From positions 496,001 to 560,000 of the forward strand of contig NZ_LN913016.1 of NCBI RefSeq assembly GCF_001487145.1: a DNA stretch of 64,000 bases, read 5' to 3'. Each line of letters starts with the position of its first letter. Position 1 is the first letter of the stretch. The notes below the pieces were generated by a model. The model did not search any database. It saw nothing but the letters and a program-made list of their open reading frames with translations, and was not told where the DNA came from. The stretch comes from Anaerococcus rubeinfantis (GTDB lineage Bacteria; Bacillota; Clostridia; Tissierellales; Peptoniphilaceae). Below are positions 24,048-33,597 of the stretch, in pieces. The translations under genes were made by a program, and so were the position numbers.

Positions 24048-26675
24048 ATGCAAACAAAATACGAACCACAAAAATTTGAAAAAGAAATTTATAAAAGATG
24101 GGAAGATGGTGGATATTTTAAAGCTAGAGTAAATGAAAATAAAAAACCATTTACAATAGTTATGCCACCACCAAATATAACAGGAAAATTGCACTTAGGC
24201 CATGCCCTAAATAATACAATCCAAGATATTATTATTAGATATAAAAGAATGCAAGGCTATGAAGCTTGTTGGATTCCAGGAACAGATCACGCCTCAATTT
24301 CTACTGAAGCAAAAGTTGTAGAAAAAATCAAAAATGAAGGTAAATCTAAAGATGATTTAGGTCGTGATAAATTTTTGGAAGAATGTTGGGACTGGACAGA
24401 AGAATACGGTGGAACAATAAAAAGACAATTAAGAACTGTTGGAGTTTCTTGTGATTGGGATCGTGATTCCTTTACTATGGATAAAAATCTTACAAGAGCT
24501 GTAAGAAAAGTTTTCAAAAAAATGTATGATGACGGCTTGATTTATAGGGGAAATAGGATTGTAAATTGGGATCCTGAGGCAAAAACTGCTCTTTCAGATG
24601 CAGAAGTTTATCACAAAGACCAAGAAGGTCACTTATGGTATATAAAATATTTCTTTGAAGATAGCGATGATTTCATAACCATTGCTACAACAAGACCTGA
24701 AACCATGCTTGGAGATTTGGCTGTTGCTGTTAATCCAGAAGACGAAAGGTTTAAAGGAAAAATTGGGAAAAATTTAATTTTGCCACTTGTTGGACGTAAA
24801 ATTCCTTTGATTGAAGATTCCTATGTTGATATGGAATTTGGTACAGGTTGTGTAAAAATCACTCCTTCTCATGATCCTAACGATTTTGAAGTTGGAAAAA
24901 GACATAAACTTGGTCAATGTATAGTTATTGATGAAGGTGCAAAAATTAAAGAAGGGTATGGAAAATATTCTGGTCTTGATAGGTATGAAGCTCGTAAGTT
25001 AATGATTGAAGATTTGGAAAAAGAAAATCTTTTGGTAAAAACTGAAACAATTGAGCACGCAGTTGGATACAGTGAAAGAACAAATGTTGTAATTGAACCA
25101 TTAATTTCAAAACAATGGTTTGTTAAAATGGAAGATTTGGCAAAAGATGCAATCGAAGTTTATAAAAATGGAGATTTGAATTTAATTCCAGATTCTTTAG
25201 GAAAAACCTACATGAATTGGCTAGAAAATATTAGAGATTGGTGTATTTCTAGACAATTATGGTGGGGTCACAGACTTCCAGTTTTCTACACTGAAGATGG
25301 AGAAATTATTGTTTCAGAAGATGATCCAGATGAAAATGGATATTTGGATGGAAAAAAAGTCACTCAAGAAGAAGACACTCTTGACACTTGGTTTTCATCA
25401 GCTCTTTGGCCTTTTGCAACCTTGGGTTGGCCAGAAGAAACTGAAGATTATAAATATTTCTTCCCAACAGATATCCTTGTAACAGGTTATGATATTATAT
25501 TTTTCTGGGTTATAAGAATGGTATTTTCTTCTCTTTATAATACAAATAAAACTCCTTTTGACCATGTACTTTTCACAGGCCTAATTAGAGATCCTCAAGG
25601 AAGAAAGATGAGTAAGTCTCTTGGAAATGGGGTTGATCCAATTGATGTTGTAAATAAATACGGAGCAGATGCCCTTAGATTTACAATTATTACAGGAAAT
25701 TCTCCTGGAAATGATATGCGCTATGACGAAAAAAGAATTGTAGCAAGCAGAAATTTTGCAAACAAATTATGGAATGCAACAAGATTTGTATTGATGAATA
25801 TTGATGAATCTGATGATCTTGAATTTAAAAATTTAGATTTAAGTCTTGAAGATAAGTGGATTCTAAAAAGATTAAATAATGTAGTTGAGGAAGTTTCTAA
25901 TAATTTGGACAAATATGAAATTGGACTTGCTGCAAGCAGGATTGAAGATTTTATTTGGGAAGAATTTTGCGATTGGTATATTGAATTTGCCAAGGAAAGA
26001 TTAAATTCTGATGATGAAAATAAAAAATCAACAGTTAAAAAAGTTCTACTTTATGTTTTAAAAGATATGATTTCACTTCTTCATCCATTTATGCCATTTA
26101 TTACTGAAGAAATTTATAAGCAATTGCCAAACAAAAAAGATATGCTTATAGTTGAGTCTTGGCCACAAGTTAGGGATGATTTTAATTTTGACAGCGAGGC
26201 AAGAGTTGTTGATGGAGCAATTGAGGCTATAAAAGCTATCAGAAATCAAAGACAAACTTTAAATCTTGGATCAAAAACAAGACAAGATTTGATAATTTAT
26301 TCATCTGATGAAAATACAAGAAATTTCCTAGAAATTTTGAAGGGTCAATTTGTAAATCTTTCAAAATCTGGAGAAATTTCAATAATAGATGAGGACAAAG
26401 AAGTTGAAGATGCAGTAAGTTTGATTTTCAATGATTTTAAAATTTATATTCCTTTAGAAAATCTAATTGATTATGACAAGGAAAGAAAGAGATTAAAAGA
26501 TGAAATCAAAAAACTTGAATCTGAAATTAAAAGGGCAGAAGGTAAACTTAACAATCAAGGCTTTGTTTCAAAAGCACCAGAAGCTGTTGTAAATGAAGAA
26601 CGAGAAAAATTAGAAAAATATAAAGACTTACTTGTAAAAACTCAAGAATCTTACAAGGAAATAGAAGATAAATAA
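24048..26675 (+). CDS. valS: Valyl-tRNA synthetase
   Basis: The 875-residue class I synthetase contains the signature PPPNITGKLHLGHAL (HLGH form of HIGH), the CP1 editing domain (ATTRPETMLGDLAVAV), DTWFSSALWPFATLGW, and the KMSKS loop GRKMSKSLGNGVDP. The C-terminal anticodon domain is followed by a coiled-coil arm (about 805-875, rich in K/E) typical of ValRS. The ribosome binding site is AAGGAG. It is controlled by the upstream T-box. Its stop shares one base with the next start (TAATG), so three further genes probably ride on the same transcript. Confidence 0.97.
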   Translation: MQTKYEPQKFEKEIYKRWEDGGYFKARVNENKKPFTIVMPPPNITGKLHLGHALNNTIQDIIIRYKRMQGYEACWIPGTDHASISTEAKVVEKIKNEGKSKDDLGRDKFLEECWDWTEEYGGTIKRQLRTVGVSCDWDRDSFTMDKNLTRAVRKVFKKMYDDGLIYRGNRIVNWDPEAKTALSDAEVYHKDQEGHLWYIKYFFEDSDDFITIATTRPETMLGDLAVAVNPEDERFKGKIGKNLILPLVGRKIPLIEDSYVDMEFGTGCVKITPSHDPNDFEVGKRHKLGQCIVIDEGAKIKEGYGKYSGLDRYEARKLMIEDLEKENLLVKTETIEHAVGYSERTNVVIEPLISKQWFVKMEDLAKDAIEVYKNGDLNLIPDSLGKTYMNWLENIRDWCISRQLWWGHRLPVFYTEDGEIIVSEDDPDENGYLDGKKVTQEEDTLDTWFSSALWPFATLGWPEETEDYKYFFPTDILVTGYDIIFFWVIRMVFSSLYNTNKTPFDHVLFTGLIRDPQGRKMSKSLGNGVDPIDVVNKYGADALRFTIITGNSPGNDMRYDEKRIVASRNFANKLWNATRFVLMNIDESDDLEFKNLDLSLEDKWILKRLNNVVEEVSNNLDKYEIGLAASRIEDFIWEEFCDWYIEFAKERLNSDDENKKSTVKKVLLYVLKDMISLLHPFMPFITEEIYKQLPNKKDMLIVESWPQVRDDFNFDSEARVVDGAIEAIKAIRNQRQTLNLGSKTRQDLIIYSSDENTRNFLEILKGQFVNLSKSGEISIIDEDKEVEDAVSLIFNDFKIYIPLENLIDYDKERKRLKDEIKKLESEIKRAEGKLNNQGFVSKAPEAVVNEEREKLEKYKDLLVKTQESYKEIEDK

Positions 26676-27403
26676 TGTATAAAGATTTTGCTTATATTTA
26701 TGATAAATTATCTTTTGACCTAGATTATGGAAAATATGCAGAAAACATAAAATCTTTGGTCAATAAAAATAAGATTAAAAAAGAAAAAATGTTGGAGTTA
26801 GCGTGCGGGACGGGCATGCTAACCAATCATTTTTTTGATTTTTTTGAAAAAATTGATGCTTTAGATTTATCAAAATCTATGCTCGAAGTTTTTTCGAAAA
26901 AATATCAAGAAGAAAATGTATCTTTGTATAATTATGATATGGTAAATTTTCAAAATGAAAATTCCTATGATTTAATTGTAATCTTGCTTGATTCTATAAA
27001 TTATATTTTGGATGAAAAAGATTTGAAAAAATTGATGGAAAATTCTTATAAAAATTTGAAAAAGGGTGGACTTTTGGTTTTTGATATAAATTCAGAATAT
27101 AAAATGGAAGAAGTTTTTGGATCAAAATCTTATATTTATGAATATGAGGATATTTTTTACACTTGGGATAATATTAAAACCGATGATATTATTGATATGG
27201 AACTAAACTTTTTTGTTGAAAATGAGGATGGAACATACCAAAGAATAATTGAAAATCAGGTTGAAAGAATATATTCTGTAGATTTTATGGAAAAAAATTT
27301 AAAAGAAAATAATTTTTCTGAAATTGAAATTTTTGATGAAGATGATATGGGAAAAATTAAGGATGATACTTTGAGGATTTTATTTAAGGCGAAAAAGGAG
27401 TAA
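26675..27403 (+). CDS. Class I SAM-dependent methyltransferase
   Basis: The 242-residue cytosolic protein has a Rossmann-type methyltransferase fold: motif I MLELACGTGMLTNHF, acidic ribose-binding end of strand 2 in DALDLSKSML, motif IV region YDLIVILLDSINYI, and LKKGGLLVFDINSEYK. The substrate is unknown; small-molecule methyltransferases of this kind are common and hard to assign. It overlaps valS by one base and is followed at 3 bases by a cold-shock protein. Confidence 0.88.
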   Translation: MYKDFAYIYDKLSFDLDYGKYAENIKSLVNKNKIKKEKMLELACGTGMLTNHFFDFFEKIDALDLSKSMLEVFSKKYQEENVSLYNYDMVNFQNENSYDLIVILLDSINYILDEKDLKKLMENSYKNLKKGGLLVFDINSEYKMEEVFGSKSYIYEYEDIFYTWDNIKTDDIIDMELNFFVENEDGTYQRIIENQVERIYSVDFMEKNLKENNFSEIEIFDEDDMGKIKDDTLRILFKAKKE

Positions 27404-27405
27404 AA

Positions 27406-27606
27406 ATGGAAGGAAAGGTTAAATTTTTTGATGAAAAAAAGGGATTTGGTTTTATAGAATCAGAAAGTGGCGACTATTTTTTTCATTATTCTGAAATAAT
27501 TTCTGATAAGGATTATAAAACTATTGAAAATGGGGCAAGTGTTGAATTTGATGTGAAAGATTTGGGCAGGGGAGATACTGCCTTTAATGTGAAAAAAAGG
27601 GGCTAA
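27406..27606 (+). CDS. Cold-shock-domain protein
   Basis: The 66-residue single OB-fold protein binds single-stranded RNA or DNA. RNP1 is KGFGFIES and RNP2 is DYFFHYSEI, against the usual DVFVHFSAI. The opening MEGKVKFFDEKKGFGFI is close to CspA-type MxGxVKWFNxxKGFGFI. The lysine-rich, tyrosine-containing RNP2 and a slightly longer loop make it a divergent member. It is read in the valS transcript, with AAAAAGGAG before its ATG. Confidence 0.92.
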   Translation: MEGKVKFFDEKKGFGFIESESGDYFFHYSEIISDKDYKTIENGASVEFDVKDLGRGDTAFNVKKRG

Positions 27607-27607
27607 G

Positions 27608-28615
27608 ATGAAATATTTTATTTTGATTTTATTTTTGATTTTTCTTCCTCAAATTTATTATTTGTACAAGAAAAAAACTTATCTTGATTTAAAAAATGGG
27701 TCAAGATTTTTTATAAAAGAAGAAAGTTTAATAAATGATAATAGGTGCAAGGTAATTCTTACAAATTCAGACGGTTTTGATATTTATGCTAACCGTTTTG
27801 ATGTTGAAAATCCAAAAGCTGTTGTTCAAATTGTCCATGGTATGCTTGAACATTCACTTAATTATCTACATTTTGTTAAATTTTTAAATGAAAGAGGCTA
27901 TGCGGTTGTGATTTCTGATAACAGAGGACACGGAAAATCTATCTCTGAAGACCATCCTTCTGGATTTATAAAGGAAAAAGATGAACTAATTGATGATCAA
28001 TTTGTTATAAATAAATATATAAGAATGTATTACAAAGATAAAAAAGTTTATATGTTGGGTCATTCTATGGGTTCATTGATTTGCAGAAATTATTTGCAAA
28101 AATATGATTATACTATTGATAAATTAGTTTTGACAGGAACTGTAGCTTATATTCCAATTGCAAAACTTGGAATTTTTATTGGAAATATTGTCACATTTTA
28201 TTTGGGTGAGAAGAGAAAATCACATCTTCTTGATGCCTTATCTGGAATTTCTTCAAAAGATTCTTCTTGGATTTCTTACAATGAAGAAAATGTTAGGATG
28301 AAAGATAATGATCCAATGCGTTTAAGTGGATTTTTGGCAAGAAGTAATGTTTGTTTGTTTACTCTTGTTAATAATTTAAACAAAAATAATAAATACAAAG
28401 TTAAAAATAAAGATTTACAAATAGCTTCCTTAAATGGAGTTGATGATGATGTAACTGGAGGAGATAAGGGGTTAATGAATACAAAAAATATTTTATCATC
28501 TATTGGTTACAAAAATCTATATTTTAAAACTTATGACCATATGAAACATGAAGTTTTAAATGAAGACAACAGGATGGAAGTTTTTGAAGATATAGATATG
28601 TTTTTTAAAAAATGA
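27608..28615 (+). CDS. Membrane-anchored alpha/beta hydrolase (lysophospholipase-like)
   Basis: The 335-residue protein begins with an uncleaved hydrophobic helix (residues 2-20) and a basic flank, so the catalytic part is tethered to the membrane. Fold motifs are QIVHGMLEHS (oxyanion), SDNRGHGKS, nucleophile elbow LGHSMGSLI (Ser) and a terminal His in YDHMKHEVLNE, as in monoacylglycerol lipases. A lipid or acyl-ester substrate is likely but not proven. It starts two bases after the cold-shock gene and closes the valS transcript with a terminator that begins in its last codons. Confidence 0.88.
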   Translation: MKYFILILFLIFLPQIYYLYKKKTYLDLKNGSRFFIKEESLINDNRCKVILTNSDGFDIYANRFDVENPKAVVQIVHGMLEHSLNYLHFVKFLNERGYAVVISDNRGHGKSISEDHPSGFIKEKDELIDDQFVINKYIRMYYKDKKVYMLGHSMGSLICRNYLQKYDYTIDKLVLTGTVAYIPIAKLGIFIGNIVTFYLGEKRKSHLLDALSGISSKDSSWISYNEENVRMKDNDPMRLSGFLARSNVCLFTLVNNLNKNNKYKVKNKDLQIASLNGVDDDVTGGDKGLMNTKNILSSIGYKNLYFKTYDHMKHEVLNEDNRMEVFEDIDMFFKK

Positions 28616-28634
28616 GTATAGACTCATTTTTTTA
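28607..28634 (+). terminator. Terminator of the valS operon
   Basis: The stem AAAAAATGAGT (28607-28617)/ACTCATTTTTT (28622-28632) with a 4-base loop overlaps the stop codon of the hydrolase gene and is followed by T. Confidence 0.8.
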
Positions 28635-28653
28635 ATGAAAAAAAGGATTTATA

Positions 28654-29961
28654 ATGATTGAAGAAGATCTTGTAAGATTAAGAAGACACTTTCACAAATA
28701 TGCAGAACCTGCATGGATGGAATTTTTGACAACTGCAAAAATAATTGAAGAATTAAAGCCGTATGACCTTAAACTTTTTTATGGAAAAGAAATTTATTTT
28801 AATAAAAGAATGGGACTTCCAGAAAAAGAAAAAATTGATTCTTATAAAAATTCTATTGAAATTTCTGATATAGAAAAAAAGGATGAAATTTTAGATTCTT
28901 ATACAGGACTAATTGCAGTTTTGGATACAAAAAAACCAGGACCAAATATTGGCTTTAGATTTGACATTGATGCAAATGAATTAGAGGAAACAGATTCAAA
29001 GGGCCATCTTCCAAATATTTTAAATTTTTCATCAAAAAATTCTTTTGCCATGCACGCTTGTGGCCATGATGCTCACATGTCAATTGGAATTGAGCTTGCA
29101 AAAATTCTTTCATCAATGAAAGAAAAACTAAGAGGGAAAATAATTTTTATTTTCCAACCTGCAGAAGAAGGAGTAAGGGGAGCTTATTCTTTGATGAATA
29201 ATCCCATAATTGATAATTTTGACTATATGGCAGGACTCCATATTGGCATGGATGTAAAAAGCGGTCAAATTGGAGTTGGAAGTCATGGCTTTCTTGCTAC
29301 AAAAAAAATTGATATTATTTTTAAGGGTAAGGCATCTCATGCTGGAGCAAGTCCTGAAAAAGGACACAATGCTCTTCTTGCTGCATCAAGTGCAGTTTTA
29401 AATTTTAATAGTCTTGCCCAACATTCTATGGGAGAGGCTAGAATTAATGTTGGAAAATTAAATGCAGGAAGTGGAAGAAATATTATTGCAAATAGGGCAA
29501 AAATTGAAATGGAAATAAGGGGAGAAAATGATCAAATAATTTCTTACTTGTATAATGGAGTAAATAGGATTATAAAGGGATCAGCAATTTCTTATGATTG
29601 CTCCTACGAAATTGAAATAAAGGGCCAAGCTCCATCTCTTATGCCTTATGATAAAAATTTTATAAAAAATTTAAGAGAGTATTATAAGGAAAAATCCTAT
29701 AAACTTGTTGATGGTCAATTAAAAGGATCTGAAGATATTGCTTATTTATTAAATGAAGTAAGAAAAGCTGGTGGGAAAACTGTTCATTTTATTTTGGGAT
29801 CAAATTTAAAAGACAGCCACCACAGTGAAAATTTCGATATAAATGAAAAAGATATGTTAAGAGGGGTCAATCTATTGGTTGATTTTGTAAAATATATTGA
29901 AAAAATTGATCATATTGGTTATGAAAGGATGAAAAATGAAAATTTTGCTTACAGGATTTGA
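28654..29961 (+). CDS. AbgA-type M20 amidohydrolase
   Basis: The 435-residue metallopeptidase-fold protein closely follows the layout of p-aminobenzoyl-glutamate hydrolase subunit A. The start LRRHFHKYAEPAWMEF, the early insertion ending NKRMGLPEKE, metal ligands in MHACGHDAHMSIG, catalytic Glu pair in FQPAEEGVRGA, the lid-domain SHAGASPEKGHNALLAA, and the C-terminal His in DSHHSENFDI are all present. The family cleaves N-acyl or aminobenzoyl-glutamate amides. No abgB partner is present, so it may act alone and on another N-acyl amino acid. pcp starts inside its last 26 bases. Confidence 0.9.
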   Translation: MIEEDLVRLRRHFHKYAEPAWMEFLTTAKIIEELKPYDLKLFYGKEIYFNKRMGLPEKEKIDSYKNSIEISDIEKKDEILDSYTGLIAVLDTKKPGPNIGFRFDIDANELEETDSKGHLPNILNFSSKNSFAMHACGHDAHMSIGIELAKILSSMKEKLRGKIIFIFQPAEEGVRGAYSLMNNPIIDNFDYMAGLHIGMDVKSGQIGVGSHGFLATKKIDIIFKGKASHAGASPEKGHNALLAASSAVLNFNSLAQHSMGEARINVGKLNAGSGRNIIANRAKIEMEIRGENDQIISYLYNGVNRIIKGSAISYDCSYEIEIKGQAPSLMPYDKNFIKNLREYYKEKSYKLVDGQLKGSEDIAYLLNEVRKAGGKTVHFILGSNLKDSHHSENFDINEKDMLRGVNLLVDFVKYIEKIDHIGYERMKNENFAYRI

Positions 29962-30577
29962 TCCTTTTGATAAAGAAAAAATAAACCCATCTATTGAACT
30001 TGTAAAAAAAGTTGATGAAAAAATTGATAAAGGTCAAATATTTAAATTAGAAATTCCAACAGTTTTCAAAAAATCTGGAGAAATTTTAGAAGAAAATATC
30101 AAAAAAATAAGGCCAGATGTAATTTTGTGTATAGGACAAGCTGGTGGAAGAAGCTCAATTTCAGTTGAAAGGATTGCAATTAATATTGATGATGCAAGAA
30201 TTTCAGACAATTCAGGAGAAAAACCAATTGATGAAAAAATAAGAGATGATGGTGAAAATGCTTATTTTTCAAATTTGCCAATTAAAAAAATAGTTGAAGA
30301 GATAAAAAAAGAAAATATTCCTGCAGAAATTTCAAATTCAGCAGGTACTTTTGTTTGTAATCATTTGATGTATGAGGCCTTGTATTTGGCAAAAAAATAT
30401 AAAAATATAAGAGCAGGCTTTATCCATATTCCATATTTACCTGAACAAGTTTTAGATAAAACCAATATTTCATCAATGGATTTGGAAAATTCTTTAAAAG
30501 CAATTAATATTGCCATAAAGACAATAATTAATTATGATGGAGAAGATGTAAAAATTTCTGGTGGGAAAATTTCATAA
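29936..30577 (+). CDS. pcp: Pyroglutamyl-peptidase I
   Basis: The 213-residue C15 cysteine peptidase removes N-terminal pyroglutamate. The triad residues are recognisable: Glu in SVERIAINIDD, Cys in SAGTFVCNHLMY and His in GFIHIPYLPEQ. The opening KILLTGFDPFDKEKINPS matches the family's ILVTGFEPFGG..NPS. The ATG lies 26 bases inside the AbgA-type gene, with AAAGGATG as binding site. Both enzymes release glutamate or pyroglutamate from blocked molecules, so the pair may serve glutamate salvage. Confidence 0.95.
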   Translation: MKILLTGFDPFDKEKINPSIELVKKVDEKIDKGQIFKLEIPTVFKKSGEILEENIKKIRPDVILCIGQAGGRSSISVERIAINIDDARISDNSGEKPIDEKIRDDGENAYFSNLPIKKIVEEIKKENIPAEISNSAGTFVCNHLMYEALYLAKKYKNIRAGFIHIPYLPEQVLDKTNISSMDLENSLKAINIAIKTIINYDGEDVKISGGKIS

Positions 30578-30582
30578 AATTT

Positions 30583-30613
30583 GGAAGCAAGTTTTGAGCT
30601 TGCTTCTTTTTTT
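30583..30613 (+). terminator. Terminator of the abgA-like/pcp operon
   Basis: The stem GAAGCAAG (30584-30591)/CTTGCTTC (30599-30606) is followed by seven T. Confidence 0.88.
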
Positions 30614-30689
30614 GTTATAATAAAAATGATAATTATTAAAAAAATAATATTATTAATAAAACAAATATAATCTTATTAAAGGAGATTTT

Positions 30690-31445
30690 ATGAAACTTGA
30701 AATAAAAAATCTTTCCAAGACTTTTGGTAAAAAAGAAGTTTTGAAAAATATAGATTACACTTTTGACCAGGGGGTTGTTTATGCTCTTTTGGGAAGAAAT
30801 GGTGCAGGAAAAACTACACTTTTTTCTTTAATTAGTGAACAAATCAAAAAAGATTCTGGAAATATTTATCTTATAGATGAAAATGGAAAGAAAGAGCTCG
30901 ATTTTAGGGATGTGTTTTTTATGGTTGCAGAGCCAGATCTTCCTAAATTTCTTACGGGACGAGAATTTATAAAATTTTTTGTAGAGGCTAATAAAGAAAA
31001 TATTAAAAATGAAAGATCGGTAGAAGAATATTTTTCTCTTGTGGATTTTGATATAGAAGATACCGATAGGCTTATCCAAGATTATTCAACCGGAATGAAA
31101 AACAAACTTCAAATGCTTATGTTTTTGATTTTAAAACCAAAGGTTATTTTGATGGATGAGCCTCTTACAAGTCTTGATGTAGTTGTTCAACTTGAAATGA
31201 AAAAAATAATCAGAGATATTCACAAGGACCATATAATTATTTTTTCAACCCATATTTTGCAACTTGCAAAAGATATTTGCGATGATATTGTCCTTCTACA
31301 TGATAAAAAATTGCAAAAAGTTGATAAGATGGTTTCAGAAGATAAGGATTTTGAAGATAAAATAATAAGGCTTTTGACAAGTAAAAATGTTGAAAATATT
31401 GATATAAATATAGATGATGAAAATTTGGGTGATGAAGATGAGTAG
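30690..31445 (+). CDS. ABC transporter ATP-binding protein
   Basis: The 251-residue ATPase has Walker A GRNGAGKTTL, Q-loop area FMVAEPDLPKFL, signature YSTGMKNKLQML, Walker B VILMDEPL and H-loop FSTHIL. The signature YSTGMKNK instead of LSGGQ is usual for drug/bacteriocin/lipid ABC-2-type exporters. The ribosome binding site is AAGGAG. The last 8 bases overlap the permease start, so the two form one exporter. The acidic tail (DINIDDENLGDEDE) is unremarkable. Confidence 0.94.
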   Translation: MKLEIKNLSKTFGKKEVLKNIDYTFDQGVVYALLGRNGAGKTTLFSLISEQIKKDSGNIYLIDENGKKELDFRDVFFMVAEPDLPKFLTGREFIKFFVEANKENIKNERSVEEYFSLVDFDIEDTDRLIQDYSTGMKNKLQMLMFLILKPKVILMDEPLTSLDVVVQLEMKKIIRDIHKDHIIIFSTHILQLAKDICDDIVLLHDKKLQKVDKMVSEDKDFEDKIIRLLTSKNVENIDINIDDENLGDEDE

Positions 31446-33069
31446 ATATTTTTCAAAATTTCTATTGATTGAAAGAATAAAAATCACCAAAGTTTTTAAT
31501 GGGATAGTTTATGGGATAAGAAAAATTCCTTTAATTGGAAAACACTTAGGAGATAAGTATTATTTTTACGATTTAAAAGAAATCATAAATACATTTGTTC
31601 CTATTTTTTCAATAATTTGGCAATTTATAAAATCAATTTTAACCTTTGGTTTTGCGATTTTTATTTCAAGGACTCTGTTAAAGTTATTATTTGAAATTTC
31701 TGATAAATCTCCCTTATTTTTTAGGAGTGATTTTGATTTAAGTCTTGGATCAGTTATACTTACTTGCTTTCCTTTTAGTTTTTATATTACAAATATGATA
31801 ACATCATCATTATTAACAGATAATGGGAATGTCTTTTCTGATTTAAGTAAAAATTTCAATTTTTTTCCAAATGACTTGGCACATATATTTTTGTATTTAG
31901 AGCCATTTTTGATTTTTATTGGAAGGACTTTGGGATTTGTGATTTTTGGTAAAATTTTTGCAAATATAAATCCTATTTACACATTTTTATTTAGTCTTGG
32001 TATTTATTTTTATAATATAAATATTACGGGATTTTGGACAAAAATATATGAAAAAAGAGAAAAATCATTTTTTGAAGATAGACCATTTTTACAAATTATT
32101 TTCATTTTAATTTTGGATTTGGCGATAAGTTTGTTAGTATTAATAATAAAACTTGATTTTAAAGTTTTAAGTCTTGGATATTTCTTTATAAATTTAATTT
32201 TATTTCCTTTTGTTGTGAATTATTTTAAAAATTTCAAGAGCTATGACAAAATAATTGAAAAAACAATAAGGGTATATAAACTAGCGGTAGAAGATTCGAA
32301 AGATGTGCAAAATAATGTTGTAAAAATTAAAAACAAGGATATAAATAAAAATGAAAAAATAAAGGGAGAAGGCTTTGTCTATTTAAATAATCTGTTTTTT
32401 AAAAGGCACAAAAGACATCTATTAAAACCAACAATAATAAAAAGCGGAATATTTTTTGCTCTTGGAATTGCAGTGTTTTTTATTTTTTCAAGTCTAACAA
32501 TAAAGAGCTATGAAGTTTATAAAATTTTAATATATGCAATACCAATAATTTCATATATTTTATTTAAACAAGATATAATTTTGATGGCTTTTTATAAAAA
32601 TTGTGACTCATCGCTTTTGTATTACAATTTTTATAGGGAAGATAAAAATTTGTTAAAAATGTTTTGGCTAAGATTTACTTCTATTTTTAAACTCATGGCT
32701 ATTCCTATGGGGGCTATGTTTATAATTTATATTGGCATAGCTATAAAATATTTGACAACAACTAATTATAATTTATCCCTGCCAATTTTTTATATCTTAT
32801 TAAATGCAATATTTTTTACAATTTTGCCCTTGTTTCAATATTATATAATTCAACCTTTTGATAAAGAAGGAAAACAAAAATCTGTAGTTTTAGTTTTAAT
32901 GAATATGTTTTTGTATTATATATTTATATTTGGACTTCCGGCTTTGGCAACAAAAATTGGAGAGATTAAATTTATGTTAATAATTTCAATTTTTATAATA
33001 GGATTTGTAGGACTTGCAAGTTTTTTAATATATAAATTTGCTCCAAAAACTTTTAAAATTAAACAATAA
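31438..33069 (+). CDS. ABC transporter permease, large polytopic membrane protein
   Basis: From ATG 31438 the protein has 543 residues; in-frame ATGs at 31432 and 31414 would extend it slightly. About ten to twelve hydrophobic segments fall in two blocks, separated by a charged cytoplasmic stretch around residues 275-340 (rich in K, D and N). No FtsX or ABC-2 signature is obvious. Assignment as permease rests on the overlap with the ATPase gene and on topology. Substrate unknown; export of a peptide or lipid is a guess. Confidence 0.75.
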   Translation: MSRYFSKFLLIERIKITKVFNGIVYGIRKIPLIGKHLGDKYYFYDLKEIINTFVPIFSIIWQFIKSILTFGFAIFISRTLLKLLFEISDKSPLFFRSDFDLSLGSVILTCFPFSFYITNMITSSLLTDNGNVFSDLSKNFNFFPNDLAHIFLYLEPFLIFIGRTLGFVIFGKIFANINPIYTFLFSLGIYFYNINITGFWTKIYEKREKSFFEDRPFLQIIFILILDLAISLLVLIIKLDFKVLSLGYFFINLILFPFVVNYFKNFKSYDKIIEKTIRVYKLAVEDSKDVQNNVVKIKNKDINKNEKIKGEGFVYLNNLFFKRHKRHLLKPTIIKSGIFFALGIAVFFIFSSLTIKSYEVYKILIYAIPIISYILFKQDIILMAFYKNCDSSLLYYNFYREDKNLLKMFWLRFTSIFKLMAIPMGAMFIIYIGIAIKYLTTTNYNLSLPIFYILLNAIFFTILPLFQYYIIQPFDKEGKQKSVVLVLMNMFLYYIFIFGLPALATKIGEIKFMLIISIFIIGFVGLASFLIYKFAPKTFKIKQ

Positions 33070-33144
33070 AAAAGGACCCGAGTGAAGTGAACCCCTCAAT
33101 CCGTATTCCAGATTTTGGGGTTCTCTTCAGAGTAGGTCTTTTTT
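33068..33144. terminator. Long imperfect hairpin terminator between convergent genes
   Basis: The outer arms A6-GGACC and GGTC-T6 pair. The inner arms GTGAACCCC (33087-33095) and GGGGTTCTC (33117-33125), plus TGAAG/CTTCA, continue the stem with bulges around a 21-base loop. T-runs flank both sides, so it can stop both the ABC permease and DUF1232 transcripts. It is much longer and more GC-rich than other terminators here. Confidence 0.7.
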
Positions 33145-33415
33145 ATTTATTTTCTTCTACATATTCAATTTTTTCTTTTTCCATTACTGAATCAGGAATC
33201 ATTTTGCTTGTTATATAAATTAGAAATGGAAGGACGATTGCATCATCCAAAATTCCCAAAAACGGAATCATATCATTTATCAAATCAGCAGGCATTACTG
33301 CATATAAAATTGCTCCAAGTCCCAAAAGTTTTGCGATTTTTGGAGTATTTTTATCTTTCATAGCCCTAAAATATACTGGTATAAAATTTGTTATTTTTGA
33401 AAATTTATTTTTCAT
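33143..33415 (-). CDS. DUF1232 (YkvA-type) small membrane protein
   Basis: The 90-residue protein carries the family core PADLINDMIPFLGILDD (residues 42-58), which matches the DUF1232 consensus P.DLIPD.IP.LG.LDD, between two hydrophobic helices. The function of the family is unknown. It is probably monocistronic, sharing a bidirectional terminator with the ABC exporter genes. Confidence 0.88.
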   Translation of the reverse strand: MKNKFSKITNFIPVYFRAMKDKNTPKIAKLLGLGAILYAVMPADLINDMIPFLGILDDAIVLPFLIYITSKMIPDSVMEKEKIEYVEENK

Positions 33416-33597
33416 TATTTATCCCTTACTTTCTTTTTTATAAAATAAAATTAAGTTTTTTTATTTTCATTTTAATTATACTATAAAAAATGTAATTGTA
33501 AATTAATTTTATTAAACTTCATTTTAAATTAATCCTACAAGATTAGTATATTATGATTTTTTTAATTTTCAAGTTATAATATTAGTAAGGAGTTATT

